This document shows positions 1 through 10,954 of a stretch of 64,000 nt of DNA, in pieces (position 1 is the stretch's first letter; each line of letters starts with the position of its first letter). Origin of the DNA: Trachythela sp. YZ-2020 (taxonomy: Eukaryota > Cnidaria > Anthozoa > Malacalcyonacea > Clavulariidae); NCBI GenBank assembly GCA_016169945.1, contig JADLSH010000082.1, positions 868,001-932,000 of the forward strand, in the 5' to 3' direction. The position numbers and the translations under genes are program-made. The notes under the pieces are model-generated. The model did not search any database and was not told where the DNA came from. It was given only the letters and a program-made list of their open reading frames with translations.

Positions 1-221
1 GATTGTTGGAAAATAAAGGCAAGCCACGGTGATACAGACTGAGCAATCTCCTTCAGAACTCTGGCTGGAATCTCATCTGGACCACATGCCTTTTGAGGAT
101 TTAAGTCGGATAGCTGCTTAGCGACACCATCTGGGTTAATCTGCAGGTCATTGATAGGCTCGTATGGTGAGTGGCCCATACTAGGAGATGGTAACTGTTC
201 ACGGGTAAAAACCGAAAATAT
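1..221 (-). pseudogene. LINE reverse transcriptase fragment (edge-truncated)
   Basis: Reading the minus strand from about 221 down to 1 gives an uninterrupted peptide with SVFTREQLPSP followed by LNPQKACGPDEIPARVLKEI. That is the N-terminal part of a CR1/Jockey-type non-LTR reverse transcriptase, just upstream of the RPISL block. The N-terminal endonuclease is not present to the right (no continuing frame beyond about 221), and the left side runs off the window, so whether this copy was 5'-truncated on insertion or continues intact to the left cannot be decided here. It is a different family from the two LINE copies at 16-20 and 49-53 kb, which have SGPDDLPYWFW at the same place. Confidence 0.8.
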
Positions 222-1619
222 GAAGAAAAAAAACAAAATATGAAATACAACTATACAATGACTAATAAACCATTTGCAAGTGCATTCAAATAATATGCTT
301 GGAACAGAGACAAGATAAGTAAAACATGCATGATAAGTACAGATCAATGCGAACAAGAAATGTGCAAATATTACTGTTGTTCATTTATATATTGAGCAAA
401 ATATTCGACAGGAATGCAGTCTTTATAGGATATTATATTTCAACAACAACATTAATTGCTCCCTTAAGAGTTCAAAAGAAATATGTCACATTTAAACATC
501 CTCACCCAACAAAAGTTTGAATCAACGATACGCTGGGTATTTATTTGTATTTCAAATGTTTTTTTCTGTGGGAAACTATAGAGGAATCACAAATCGGTGC
601 TGAATTATTCAGACATAAACGCGCAATAGCGAGCTTTATATATCAAAGGTCAAAGGTCGCCGCATATTGCATATAATATATTAAACTATAAAACGGCCAA
701 TTTTACGCGAAAACCTAAACGTTTACTCCTCCCTGCTGGTTTTTATAATCTAAACTAATTCAATAGCTCATATTTATTGAATTTCAGTTTGATTCGAACG
801 CCAAAACACATTCGAATACTTAATATAGCTGTCAAGATGAATTCCTCCTGGCAACATGCTAGACATGTTTATCGCGCGCGCAACTCGCGCGGACATATCG
901 AGTCAAGCGTGGTTAGAGCCATAGTAGAGCCAAGCATTAATCTGCCTGAGATGAGTCTCACAAGACAAGCTAATGTGATCCAAATCCCGAAATATAGAAC
1001 CGTCCTGGGCCAAAATGCATTCCATATTTAGGTTTGATTATACGGAACTCCCTTTGCCCTTCATGGAAACACGTTGGGGCCACCAGAGTTTTCAAACGCC
1101 GTTTGGTCAAATAGCCATTTTGATCATGATACTTTCTTGCCAATTGCCATATGCCTTGCCTACCGCAGCGAGGGCGCCTTAAGCTGGCGAGTAAGGCAGC
1201 ATTCTAAATTATGTAGAGCTATTTCATGAATTTTTTTTATTGCGTTGCATTGCATGTGGTTTTCGAACATAATGCAGTGGACAAAATAAACAAACAAATG
1301 ATTGTGTAAGACTGTTGTAATATATTTTCTTTGACTTTTATCGATAGTGAGAGATTTCGTGCCAATTTGAGAGGTGAAATCTTGCTCTATTTTCAGTGTT
1401 TGTGCGGTTTTAAGTGAAAATCAGACGTTTCTGTACCTGTGAGTATAGTTTTTCTTAATGCTACGAATGTTGTAAGCTTCAGATGCATATTTCTGAACGG
1501 TATCAAGTATATCGGTTTCCTGAACTGCAACAAGTGTATTAAGATAATGACGAAGCCGATGGAAATTTTCTGTTTTGGGCTCCTTCTTTTGTTTGTTTGT
1601 AGGCACCTTGATATACAGT
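222..1619. other. AT-rich stretch without a recognisable gene
   Basis: Only short open frames occur here (for example 777-1031 and 1439-1777 on plus) and none shows a known domain or splice pair. An AATAAA-like A-rich region and GC-skewed patches near 880-900 (GCGCGC) are visible. No repeat structure was recognised. Confidence 0.4.
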
Positions 1620-1946
1620 CTGGGCCTCACAGAGACATTTGGGGGCCCTGGCCAAAAAATAACTTCGGGCCCCTAACTGTTTTCTATTCTCAAAGATTTT
1701 TGGCTCCATGTGCTTTCTATGGTTTACGTCCTGCAGTATTTAACCTTTTAGATAACATTCTCACTAGTCTGCATTGAAATTTCAAATCTAGGATCTCCGC
1801 AATGCAAATTCCTGCATTCTGAGAGAATATTTGACCCTAATATATGGGCAACTTTTACATTTTCTTTTTTATTTGGGACCCCATTTAGCTGGGAGCCCTG
1901 GGCGAATTCCCCATTTTTCACCCCCCTCCCATCTGGTGGCCCAGGA
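1620..1946. mobile_element. hAT-type MITE, 327 bp, with near-perfect 8-bp target duplication
   Basis: The left end reads CTGGGCCTCA and the right end is the inverted ...GGCCCAG. The flanks are TATACAGT at 1612-1619 and GATACAGT at 1947-1954, matching at 7 of 8 positions, the target duplication length made by hAT transposases. The interior is non-coding and rich in GGGCCC-like blocks. Non-autonomous. The short, imperfect inverted repeat makes this less certain than the next element. Confidence 0.55.
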
Positions 1947-2313
1947 TACAGTAGGGGAGGCAGAGGGAAGAAATGGAAAGAAATGGGAGCTATGAACTAT
2001 AATATTCAGAATCGCCAGTTACATTTCATTGTTTGAGTATTACTACTTTATTTATTAAGCTGAACTAAACTGTTTACTCAATACTTCTGAATATAGTACT
2101 AAGATATAGCAATATAAAGCATGAACATAACTTATGTTTACTTGAAAAGTATGGCTTCAGATATTTAATGTCCGTTTATGTATACAAGAAACGTTATTGA
2201 TGATAAAATTTGAACATTTGTTGTTTTGACCATGGATACATGCCATGCACATCTACACGATTTAATAGTACAGTCTAGACTAGTTCAAATTTGCTCTTTG
2301 CAATAATAAAAGC

Positions 2314-2599
2314 CAGGGGCGACGGAAGAGGGGCTAGGTCGGCTTTAACACGCCCCTTCTCCATAGTAGAAGTGGGGGGGGGATAAGCCCACCAAATATA
2401 CATCAGAGCGGGAGAACTTAATACGGAGATGTCAGATTCTTCGCTCCTTGAAATGAAAAATGAACAAAATGACCTGGTTTCTGCATGTCAAATACTCCCC
2501 TGAAAGCAGGAAATGCGATTTCAGAGACTCGATAATTCATGTTGTTAAGCCCTCCCCCCCCCCGCCCCCGCCCAACCAAACCAATGTTCCGCGCCACTG
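2314..2599. mobile_element. hAT-type MITE, 286 bp, with perfect 8-bp target duplication
   Basis: Ends are CAGGGGCGACGGAA and, inverted, CAGTGGCGCGGAA. The direct flanks at 2306-2313 and 2600-2607 are both ATAAAAGC, an exact 8-bp duplication. CAGGGGCG-type ends with 8-bp duplications are typical of hAT elements. The interior carries long G and C runs (near 2373 and 2550) and no coding capacity, so it must have been moved by a hAT transposase made elsewhere. Confidence 0.8.
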
Positions 2600-3099
2600 A
2601 TAAAAGCAATAATACAATTGTTACGGCCTCACTTCTTCAACGAAATATCTCAAAAACCAACGTTAACAACAAAACGTTCACTAAAAACTTTATTTCACAC
2701 TACACTATCGCATTGAACACATAATTTACATAATATTATCAGCATACTGTATGCTATGCATACATAACACGCCTCTCCCCCTAGTAATTCTTCAGAAAGA
2801 CGATAAATACAGCAACTAAGTATACTATATCCACTGTCACATTTTCATAAGTGAAATGTTTGAACAGGCTTCCGTCCCTGTTCTCTTCGTCTGAAATTAC
2901 CAATTTCATTATTGGCTACTGCCTCACTATCTTCACTTGGTTAATTTCTGTCTTGTTCACGTCCTTGGCTGTACTAATCTGTCTTTTTAGAGCCACCATA
3001 CACTGTACTTCCAAAGATAAATACGTTGCACCACTTTTGATTTCGCACGAACACTTATTCTATTCTGTAGATCATTCAAGGTCTTGATCACAACATACG
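2600..3099. other. No gene recognised
   Basis: The stretch holds an open frame at 2851-3087 on plus whose peptide has a hydrophobic core (FTWLISVLFTSLAVLICLF), but there is no family match or splice evidence. It lies immediately 3' of the degraded Gypsy integrase on the minus strand and may include that element's 3' untranslated or LTR region; no paired LTR was identified. Confidence 0.3.
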
Positions 3100-4519
3100 G
3101 TCCCTCCAAATTACTCGTAGCTTTAGTATCAAACTAAATCTCCAGATGAAAATTGTGTTGGATGAGTATCTGTGTCGTAACTGACACTTCCTTTTCTGGA
3201 GAAAGTCTGTGACGTACTGAAAGGGATGGCTCAGGTCTTCCGAAAGCAAGGTCAACTGGTACTAGCAGTTCGTGTCTTAGCATTCATTTGGCCGGCGTAA
3301 GTTTCGTCGACTCATAGTTGGCTGCTCGGTACGTCCTAAGAAACAAAGGAGCTTGGATACCCCAATCTTACTGTTGTTCTTCGATAAAGAGGGACAGCTG
3401 CTGTTTTAACTTGCGGTTATACAGTTCTACTATTCCATTCGATTCAGGATGAGGTGTACTTGTTCTTGGTTTCTCAATTGCTAACAAATGGCACATTTCC
3501 TAAACAGAGCAGATTCAAAATTGCCTCCATGTTCGGAATATAATTCTAAGGGAACAGCATAACGGTATACAACTCATTGACAAGTGTTCTTGTCACAGTG
3601 GCAGCTTCTTGGTTGGGCAATGGATACTTAGCCGAAGTAGCTTCAACCACTCAGTGCAATAATCCATAGCAAACAGAAGATACTTGTTTCCTTTGTAAGA
3701 TAGCAGAAAAGGTCCCGAAATATTTACTGCTACTCTCTCCAAAGCGCAAAGGGCATCCAACAGCGTATCTACCCAATGGAGCATTAGCTCTTTCTCTTTC
3801 TCTTGTGCCTTTCCGAGCAGCACAAATGTCACACTTCCGACAATAATTAGGCACTGGTCGTGCACATCCTGGCCAATAGAATCGCCATCTAAATCCAACT
3901 AGTATCTTATTTATTCCCAATAAGATAAGAGGTAATGTAGTCGTCTACAAGTTTTATCACTTCTTCTTGCAGTAACTCTGGGACTTCCCATTGTAACTTT
4001 GTCTCTTGTCCATCCACAGACCCTAACTTACGTAAAGCAGTACCTTCTCTATCTTCAAACATTTCCACTGCGTCTACAGGACTTTCGGGACGACTCTGTG
4101 CCACTTTAAGCCGGATATCATCGTCATCAAGGGCACCAATTAACTGATCTTTAAATTTTTCTGTGTTCAGTGATTGAGGCAAGATGAACAGCTAGTCACG
4201 ATACGCTCATCAGACGTCTGCACCGCATAAACAAGACTATCCACGGTTGATTGTATTTCTTTGATATGCAAGTCCTGGAGTAAAATTTATTTTTCTGTTG
4301 TTAATCTGTCGATTTTCTCCTGTTATTCTTGGAGTTTTAGTTCTTGAGCCTCGCAAATTGCAGACAATAATGTTCCCTGTCGTTTAACTTCCACAACTAG
4401 TTGTGCAAGATCGTTCCGAGATCCGTGTGTCCTCAATTACAAACTTCGCCTTCTGTCGCTTCGTTTTGTATTGCTTCATCAGCTTCTTGCATGGCTGCCG
4501 TTCTAGACCTGGTTGTCAT
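3100..4519 (-). pseudogene. Ty3/Gypsy retrotransposon: gag joined to integrase by an internal deletion
   Basis: Minus strand. A gag start MTTRSRTAAMQEADEA lies at 4519, and 4182-3907 gives the gag body (FKDQLIGALDDDDIRLKVAQ). Directly after it comes integrase: an H2C2-type zinc region FYWPGCARPV and YCRKCDICAARKG (3870-3810), the core NISGPFLLSYKGNKYL (about 3720), and the C-terminal core with SNGIVELYNRKLKQQLS (about 3430) and LLVPVDLAFGRPE (about 3260). Protease, reverse transcriptase and RNase H are missing. The zinc region and core are in different frames, and there are further stops. The first catalytic aspartate expected in the D-x-x-GP block is Asn here, while the catalytic Glu is kept. 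A dead, internally deleted copy. Confidence 0.8.
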
Positions 4520-4560
4520 TCTCACAGAAATTTTGAAACTACAATTTTATCTCATGCAAG

Positions 4561-4896
4561 ATCTTGAGACTTCGGTGGCGCAGTCGTCAGATCAAGCGCC
4601 TTTCGCCCCTGAGTCTTGAGTTCGATTTTCGCTGGGGACTTTGCTCATCACACTCATGTGAAAAGAGCCAGAGTCAACGCTCTTCCGAAAGTCGTGGGTT
4701 TTCTCCGGGAACTCCGGTTTCCTCCCACATGGAAGTTGACTGGGTGGGTTAAGATGTACAGATTAGGAGAGTAATATTACAATTGTTGTAAAATAGATAG
4801 CTAAGTAAGTAATATAGGTAAGCGAGATACTTGATGTAATCGGTCACTGAAAAGCCCCAATGGGGAGTGAACTGAATAATGTAATGTAATGTAATA
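4561..4896 (+). mobile_element. tRNA-headed SINE with Nin-DC-like central domain and TAATG tail
   Basis: The head has a box A-like TGGCGCAGTCGT (about 4577) and box B-like GAGTTCGATTTTC (about 4618), the internal RNA polymerase III promoter of tRNA-derived SINEs. The centre (about 4668-4732) holds CTCTTCCGAAAGTCGTGGG and TTTTCTCCGGGAACTCCGG, which resembles the conserved Nin-DC domain described in eumetazoan SINEs; that link is from memory and should be tested. The 3' end is (TAATG)n at about 4876-4896. It sits just upstream of the Gypsy gag start. No protein is encoded. Confidence 0.75.
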
Positions 4897-5915
4897 TTTC
4901 AATGCTTGTGATCCACAATATAATAAAGCAATTCAACTGCCAGTGGTGTTGCAAATTGCAAATAATATGGTTTTAATGTGTGTTGTCACTCTCTGACTTG
5001 GGCTGAGAAAATGGCTCTTCAAAGGCCGACTTAATATATGTTGGCAACTGCATTTCGTATTCTTACTCTGATACTAAGAGCCCATGCACCAGCATTTGGA
5101 CGTCTCACGGTTTCCTGGTTGGTTAAAAATTTACCCTTGGCGAGGCACAATCTTATCATAGAAGGGGAAATCTTATTATAGATTGGGCGCCAGTTAGTAT
5201 TTAACATACTATTTATATAGAAACGCGGTGAACCGGCATAATGTATTATGTGTAGGTTTGTATATAGGTGTAATTTCTGCCCTTTACATCGAGTTAAGCC
5301 TGCTACTGTATGTCAGAGGTGAGGGGGGTATTATTGGGTTGGGGGACAACCCTGCACAGATGTTTTATGCTAGAAAAGAAAATTAAGAAGAGTTGCGATT
5401 TGTTCTCTACCGTGCTTTGAGGATTCTTTTCCAGGTTGTTTTGTGGTAAGAGGAACCATAGTTAATATTAGCCTTTGTCAGAATAACATTTGTACTCTGT
5501 CCCTTGCAATTCAGCACTCGGCTGTAATGAAGGCTGATTGGCGACATAAATTTACTTTACTGAAAATAGACTTTGCAATAACTTTATAAGCCAGGGCTGT
5601 TTGGAGATGATAGGCAAGGGCCAAAGGCTATGTTCATCCAAGGCTTGTCAACAAGTTATCCCAAAATATTGTGCATGGCCGTAATACTGACAATCACCAG
5701 TTACTTTATAACTATATCAAGTGAATAATCTAATAGATTTCAATAACTATATTAAGTTTAATAGTAAAACCATAATTGCAACACATTGGCAGTAAATAAT
5801 ACTTTATCATATATTTGTTGTTCACAAGCATTCGCATCCTTGTTTCTATAACTATAGACTTGTACTTGGCAATTAGAATAAATTACTCTCACGGAAATCA
5901 CCTCTGCAAGTTAGG
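4897..5915. other. No gene recognised
   Basis: AT-rich sequence with no long open frame. Short duplicated phrases such as AAATCTTATTATAGA / ATCTTATCATAGA near 5150-5180 are visible. No domain, tRNA or paired repeat was found. Confidence 0.35.
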
Positions 5916-5933
5916 CTATAATTGAAAGTAATT

Positions 5934-6242
5934 GAAGGGTTTTGTAGATGGAAAATTACTGAGCGTAAATTATATACATTTATTAGACCTAACCAGGAAC
6001 AGCTGCGAAAAATGCAACTATAGGTCCCTGGCAGGAATCAAACCTGCGGCCCTGCGATTCCGGTGCAGCGCTCCAACCAACTGAGCTACAGAGTCCAGTT
6101 GTCGAGCCCTAACCACAATTTAATGTATATATACTAGGGTACTGCCATGTTAAGTTGTGGGTAAATATCTAGATTTTGTTGGCATCTCACTCGATTGAAT
6201 AATCAATTATTATTATTCAATCGAGTGATATGCCAACAAAAT
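5934..6242 (-). mobile_element. tRNA-derived SINE insertion with 18-bp target duplication
   Basis: On the minus strand, 6096-6011 folds like a tRNA: GTAGCTCAGTTGG (box A), an anticodon-arm-like segment, and GCAGGTTTGATTCCTGCC (T arm, box B). The whole segment is flanked by CTATAATTGAAAGTAATT (5916-5933) and CTATAATTGAAAGTAGTT (6243-6260), 17 of 18 matching, as expected for LINE-mediated retroposition. The body downstream of the tRNA part (TAGTTGCATTTTTCGCAG) is a repeat I associate with anthozoan genomes. The right part (6171-6244) is a near-perfect palindrome, unusual for a simple SINE. Confidence 0.7.
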
Positions 6243-6244
6243 CT
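6171..6244. repeat. Near-perfect palindrome, 33-bp arms
   Basis: Arms 6171-6203 and 6212-6244 are inverted copies differing at one position, separated by 8 bp. The arms read AGATTTTGTTGGCAT then CACTCGATTGAATAAT. It would form a strong hairpin in single-stranded DNA or RNA. It overlaps the right edge of the SINE insertion. Confidence 0.9.
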
Positions 6245-6537
6245 ATAATTGAAAGTAGTTACTTTACCAATAATCAGTAGTTTGCAGTCTTTCATTTAGC
6301 CAGGTATAATTCTAAAGATTTGCCATTACGATTTTCATTACCAACGTTGAAATATCGTGTAAATCAATGTTTACTACCACCATATTTGATCTTTACCATA
6401 ATTGACTTTGAAACGATGAAGATTTGCACCAGTTTTGATGTTTATATTTCATACAATTGTTTCTGTTGTTCGTTGTCTTTATATTTGATCTCTTTATCGC
6501 TACAAGATGTTCTTTTACCGCTAATAATGTTCTATTT

Positions 6538-6642
6538 AACAATTAGTCGCCGAAGGCGAGGTGATTACAAGCCTATAGTCACTGAGCCGAAGGCGAAGTG
6601 ACTATAGGCTTCTAATCGCCGAGCCTGAGGCGACTAATTGTT
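6538..6642. repeat. Fold-back element centred near 6590
   Basis: Outer arms AACAATTAGTCGCC and GGCGACTAATTGTT and inner arms AAGCCTATAGTCACT and AGTGACTATAGGCTT form an imperfect palindrome of about 105 bp. GCCGAAGGCGA-type motifs recur in it. A second hairpin (7134-7150 with 7155-7171, arm AAAAAGTGATAGTCACT, spacer GGGC) lies 0.5 kb downstream. Short inverted TAGTAGAAATT copies near 6645 and 7228 suggest the two may belong to one DNA element, but no target duplication was found. Confidence 0.7.
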
Positions 6643-7539
6643 TTAGTAGAAATTTCAAAGAGAAAAACAGACACAGAAAGTTGTGAGGTCAGTTGAAAAG
6701 GCTATGGGACAAAACTCAGCGCTTTTCTCAGCGGCCAGTTATTAAAAACATGCCGTCAAAAGACTAGTGTCAAAAACATATCGAAGCGAAACAAAAACAA
6801 ATAATTTCGTGAGAAAAATACTTTGGAATGGCTCAAATACAAAGTAGCTAGAATATAACGATATAAATGAGGATGAAACGAATAATTTTCAAACTAAACA
6901 CTTGAGTGGTTTAGCCGTACGGAAAAAGTTTTATACATGTACATTTCAACAGCGAGAAAACGCTGCCTTTCATGGAAGAAAAATATTGTATTTGTTATCG
7001 CTTACCTTTAAAAATGTCAAAAATATATCCTACTTGAATTTAGCGGCAGTTTTTTTTATTTAAAACTTTGAATCAGGTTAAAAAAAACGATTTTTGTTTT
7101 AAATTCGGCAGCTTGCGAAGAAGCCATTTTGAAAAAAAGTGATAGTCACTGGGCAGTGACTATCACTTTTTAGAGGCTCAATTTGGACCAATCAGAATGC
7201 AGGAAAAGCAATAGACACCTCACAATTTCTACTAATAGCCGAGATAGTAATCTCGCAGATGTTAACTGTTTGAATTTCGGACTGAAAAGGCCAGGCAACA
7301 CACGTGTGCTGAAACAGAACACCCTTTTATGCAAAAGAGGGGCGTCCCTGAAGCCCTTTATCCCTATTAGTCCCCAGGACCCTGCCTTGACAAAAACGTT
7401 GGAGGCAAAGTATAAAATCCTATTCGTTCCAAAAATTTCCTTTCTGTAATAACTTTTATTAACTAATATAAAACCTAAACCAATATATCCTTAATTTTGA
7501 CTTGAAAACTAAAAAGGAAGTAACCACTTGCAAATTATT

Positions 7540-8215
7540 TTACATGCTAATGCTCCAGAATATCCTTCTCTTAGTTGATTCAGTTCTAACTTTCGCCGGA
7601 AGAACAAGATCAAGACCATTGCGTCTACTATCATGACTATGCCATAACTTGGAGAAATAATCTCTTAAAATATCTGGACCACTGCAACTGATATATTTAA
7701 AAACGAAAATTACATTATGCATAATATAACGTGCCTAAAGTGATTTCCAACATAGCTAAGACAATAATTCATCTTGACTTAAATTATTTTCTTCAAAATA
7801 ATTCTTGCAGCTCTTGTTTGTAAACGTTCTAAAGTGTTATATGCAGTGAGGGGTACATTATTCCACACGAAATCACAGTAGTCTAACCTTGGAAGAATCA
7901 CAGTCGTAAACACCTTTTATCCTGCTTAGAATACTAAGCTAACCAGATATTTTTTAGCTAGCCTGGCAACGCGGTCCATAAAAGACAAGGACTGGTCTAA
8001 GTATACTCCTAAATACTAATAGAATGGCACACGTTCAGAACTTCATCACCTAAATATAAATTACTTATATTGTCAAGCTCAGACTGATTAGGCTTCACAG
8101 ATGTTCCGAAAACCACAGTCATATTCAACTTTCTTTAAATGAATATATAAATTATTCATATTCGACCAGCCTTTCAGGATCTTGAGTTGACTATTCTTTA
8201 CTTGTATCAGCTGAT
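7540..8215 (-). pseudogene. LINE reverse transcriptase C-terminus, 5'-truncated and decayed
   Basis: Minus strand reads YLGVYLDQSLSFMDRVARLA (about 8010), then PRLDYCDFVWNNVP and TLERLQTRAARIILK (about 7890-7810), then PDILRDYF and HSHDSRRNGLDLVLP and VRTESTKRR (7690-7570). These are the thumb and C-terminal blocks shared by Jockey/CR1-like LINE ORF2 proteins. At least three frame changes and several stops interrupt it. Only the 3' part of the LINE is present, the usual product of 5' truncation during target-primed reverse transcription. Confidence 0.75.
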
Positions 8216-8925
8216 TTGCATTCGAGGCAGATCAATAGATGATCAATTTTCAGAGTGTGATTTTAGATCCATCCAAATCCGACGAGAAGGAACAAATATA
8301 TATTATCACTGTCTCAAAAGTCAAAATCGGCTCACTCAAAAGTGACAAAAACCAAAAACACACTCAAAAAGTGACAAAAACCAGTGTGTTTTGGTGTTGT
8401 TTACGGTGTTGTTTTGATCGGAAAGTGTGGTTTTCTACTTACCGTGTAACGAATTTTCAAAAGGCGTGAAAGGAAACCTTTCATAGACGACATCATTCAT
8501 TAAAGAATTTGCACATTGAAAGATTACAATAGAGACAAATATCTATTTGTTAGAAACTAATAATGTTCACACTCAAGGAATAATAGAAATTCCAGCTTAA
8601 GTGAAATCAAAGTATCACGCAATTAAAAGTACTTGAAGTTCTGTTCTCTTGTGCATAAAAACAATTAATGCTGGACTGCTTGTGGATGTTCAATAAAACG
8701 TGGAGTTGAATTTTGCTGATTTAATATAAAAAATGAACCAAATGATCTTTACAACTACAGTATAATCAATAGCGGGAGTCAATCAATCAGGATTAAATAT
8801 TTGAACACATGTATATAATTACATAATTGTTTTGTTTCCTGAAAAACGCTACGTTAATATTATATATCTTGTATTATGTGGCGTGCGTAAGTTTAGTTAT
8901 GGTTGAATGATTATGGAAGTCTAAT
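8216..8925. other. No gene recognised
   Basis: AT-rich. Between 8330 and 8395 a short phrase (CTCAAAAAGTGACAAAAACC) is repeated in direct order, and GGTGTTGTTT recurs near 8392-8415. No coding evidence. Confidence 0.35.
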
Positions 8926-9183
8926 GTGGAAAGACAGAAGAACTCCGATTATTCCAAGAAACTGCGAAATAATCTTTTGGATAGGCGGTTTGTCAGTGAC
9001 AGTTTTCTCAACAGTAAATTAAATTTCATTGCTACACATATTCGTGTACCTCGTGAGCACATTTTATTGCAGCAGGCTTGTGAAAACTTCATGTATACAA
9101 GTTTCAATTTCATAGTGTTAGGATTAATTGGATTGCTGATTTATTATCTAATCAGGTGTGCAGTTAGTAAATCAAATGCTTGA
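8926..9183 (+). CDS. Possible exon with one membrane segment, unrecognised
   Basis: An open frame ends with stop TGA near 9181-9183. It contains a basic, hydrophilic start and a hydrophobic stretch NFIVLGLIGLLIYYLI near the C-terminus followed by a short charged tail. No in-frame ATG opens it before the C-terminal third, so if real it is a 3' exon rather than a whole gene. It lies 1.3 kb upstream of the EGF exon in the same direction; a link is possible but unproven. Could well be chance. Confidence 0.2.
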   Translation: MERQKNSDYSKKLRNNLLDRRFVSDSFLNSKLNFIATHIRVPREHILLQQACENFMYTSFNFIVLGLIGLLIYYLIRCAVSKSNA

Positions 9184-10491
9184 AATTCGTTACTCAAATG
9201 ACAATTTACAGCATGCAAACGAAAACAACGTGACAGACAACTTATTGATATTTTTCATTGTCATACAGGTAGTACTGCGTGAATTGGGCTATTCGGTAAA
9301 TTGGTAAAATTGCACTTAGTAGGCGCGGGGTTTTCCCAGTCAAGAAATAAATGTGAAATAACTATAATCTTATAGCATAGCTTGTGATGTATTTGTACAT
9401 CTCTAAAGCATGACACAAACTTTCATGCGCGGTACTCAATTTAACAAAAAGTCAGAAAACAAATTTCGTTGAGTAACCAACTGCTTAATTTCCTCTAACT
9501 TCAATGAGATATAGAAACTAAATTTTTGTCTTATGCAAAGTGCTCACACACTTTCAGGAAAGTGTTTTCCTTTAGTCTCAATTCGTCAGAGACTGATCTT
9601 CTTCTTGGACTTGGGCCAGCAAGAGTAATTATTTCTTGGGATGAAAATGCACCAAGGAGATACTGAGCCAACTGGTGAACAAGAGTGTGACGAAAGTCTT
9701 ATGGGCTTGGCGGTGTTTCCTAGGATAGGATACACATTGTAGTCCATTTAAATGCAATTGACAATTTATATGCAATTGACAATTCTCAATGACACTTCTA
9801 CTATGTCATGATTTACCGATATGATGAATCAAAACAATTTTGTAGAAAAACAAAGTGTTTGAAGTTATCATTCACGTTATATGCGAAATGATTCACAAAG
9901 TTATTGACATTTTGATTGAGCGATAAAGTGGATTACATGAAGCAGGGTTCTTCTTCGATTTGGCTAATAATTTCAGCTATTGCAATATTGCGCCAATACT
10001 CGGGTCTGACAGGATACTACGGTCATTCGTTTCGGCAATATTTGTATCGTTTTCTTCATCATGCAAGAAGTCAAATCTCTTGCACTTACTGTACGTGTAG
10101 CCAGTACTTACAGACGCCACGTTGCAAATTTATTTCGCGAAACTCGGCGAAAAACACACCAAAACTATCCAAATATACGACCAAATTCCCTCAAACATGG
10201 AATTGAAAAGAAAATTTATGCAAGTGCTTTCTGAACGTGATTCTATATTGTATGACTGCTGACAAAAATATAAGGGCTCTCTCAAATCTTTGGGGGCTGA
10301 AATCGCCCCTATACCTAGCTAAAGGATTAGAAAGTCGGTATGAATTCATGGGTCGGTCTAATTTTAAGATTTTACACCCGCCTCCCCAGTCAAAGTCGAT
10401 ATGTACGCCCCTGCCTAAACCAGATTGACACCCGAATTGCCTTTAATATTCTCACAAAATTCTATAATTTCTCTTTGAATGCTTTGTTTAG
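9184..10491. other. Non-coding stretch upstream of the EGF exon
   Basis: No further EGF-like exon or other domain was found when reading all three plus frames. GCAATTGACAATT is repeated near 9762-9785. At about 10407-10414 the sequence CGCCCCTG looks like the right end of a hAT-type MITE, but no matching left end was seen. Confidence 0.35.
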
Positions 10492-10855
10492 ATATCGATG
10501 AATGCTTATCATCCCCATGTGGTTCTCGTGGTAGTCGCTCGTGCAATAACATCTTAGGGTCTTACAGGTGTATGTGTAAGGAAAGGTTCATTTTCAATGG
10601 AACGAGATGTGTTGGTATGTATTCTCGTATGTATTAGCATGTTAATTATAATTATCATTTCTGTCTCCCCTATATTTCTCAGGTGTCCTCAAAGCCGCTG
10701 CTTTTTTTGTACCACCTGCTACTGACGTTATTTACGACACAGCTGCATGGTGTCTAAATTATCAAGAATCATGTGATTCTTGCCTCAGGAATTTGCGTAT
10801 TTGTATGTTATTTACAGGCAATCTGCGAAATTATATCGAACGATCGGACGTGTGA
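10492..10855 (+). CDS. 3' end of a calcium-binding EGF domain gene (two exons)
   Basis: Exon A is 10492-10614 and encodes one cbEGF module: DIDECLSSPCGSRG, then CNNILGSYRCMCKE, then NGTRCVG. The DIDEC start, the N and aromatic of the hydroxylation/calcium-type consensus and six cysteines are all in place. It is preceded by TTTAG and followed by the donor GTATGT, is 123 bp long and has phase-1 borders on both sides, the usual form of EGF exons. A 68-bp intron ends in a strong pyrimidine tract TCTCCCCTATATTTCTCAG. Exon B (10683-10855) continues in phase with VLKAAAFFVPPATD and further cysteines and stops at TGA 10853-10855. Earlier exons were not found. Likely an extracellular or membrane protein; its function cannot be inferred from one module. 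Confidence 0.75.
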
Positions 10856-10948
10856 GATTTGTAATATCTGGTTAAAATACTAGTGTAATCAATTTAGTTT
10901 AGATAGCGTGGAGTCTTAGCTCCTTAAAATTAGTATATATTAGTTATT

Positions 10949-10954
10949 AATAAA
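10949..10954 (+). terminator. Polyadenylation signal for the EGF gene
   Basis: AATAAA lies 94 bp after the TGA stop of the EGF terminal exon, on the same strand and at a normal distance. Confidence 0.5.

Noticed and set aside
1439..1777. 112-codon plus open frame
   Set aside because: It runs into the MITE at 1620-1946 and has no domain or splice support.
6011..6096. A tRNA gene on the minus strand
   Set aside because: The arms look like a tRNA, but the anticodon loop lacks T at position 33, the acceptor stem has a mismatch, and the segment is inside an 18-bp target duplication with SINE body sequence; it is a SINE head.
10240..10414. A hAT MITE ending at CGCCCCTG
   Set aside because: No matching left end or target duplication was found.
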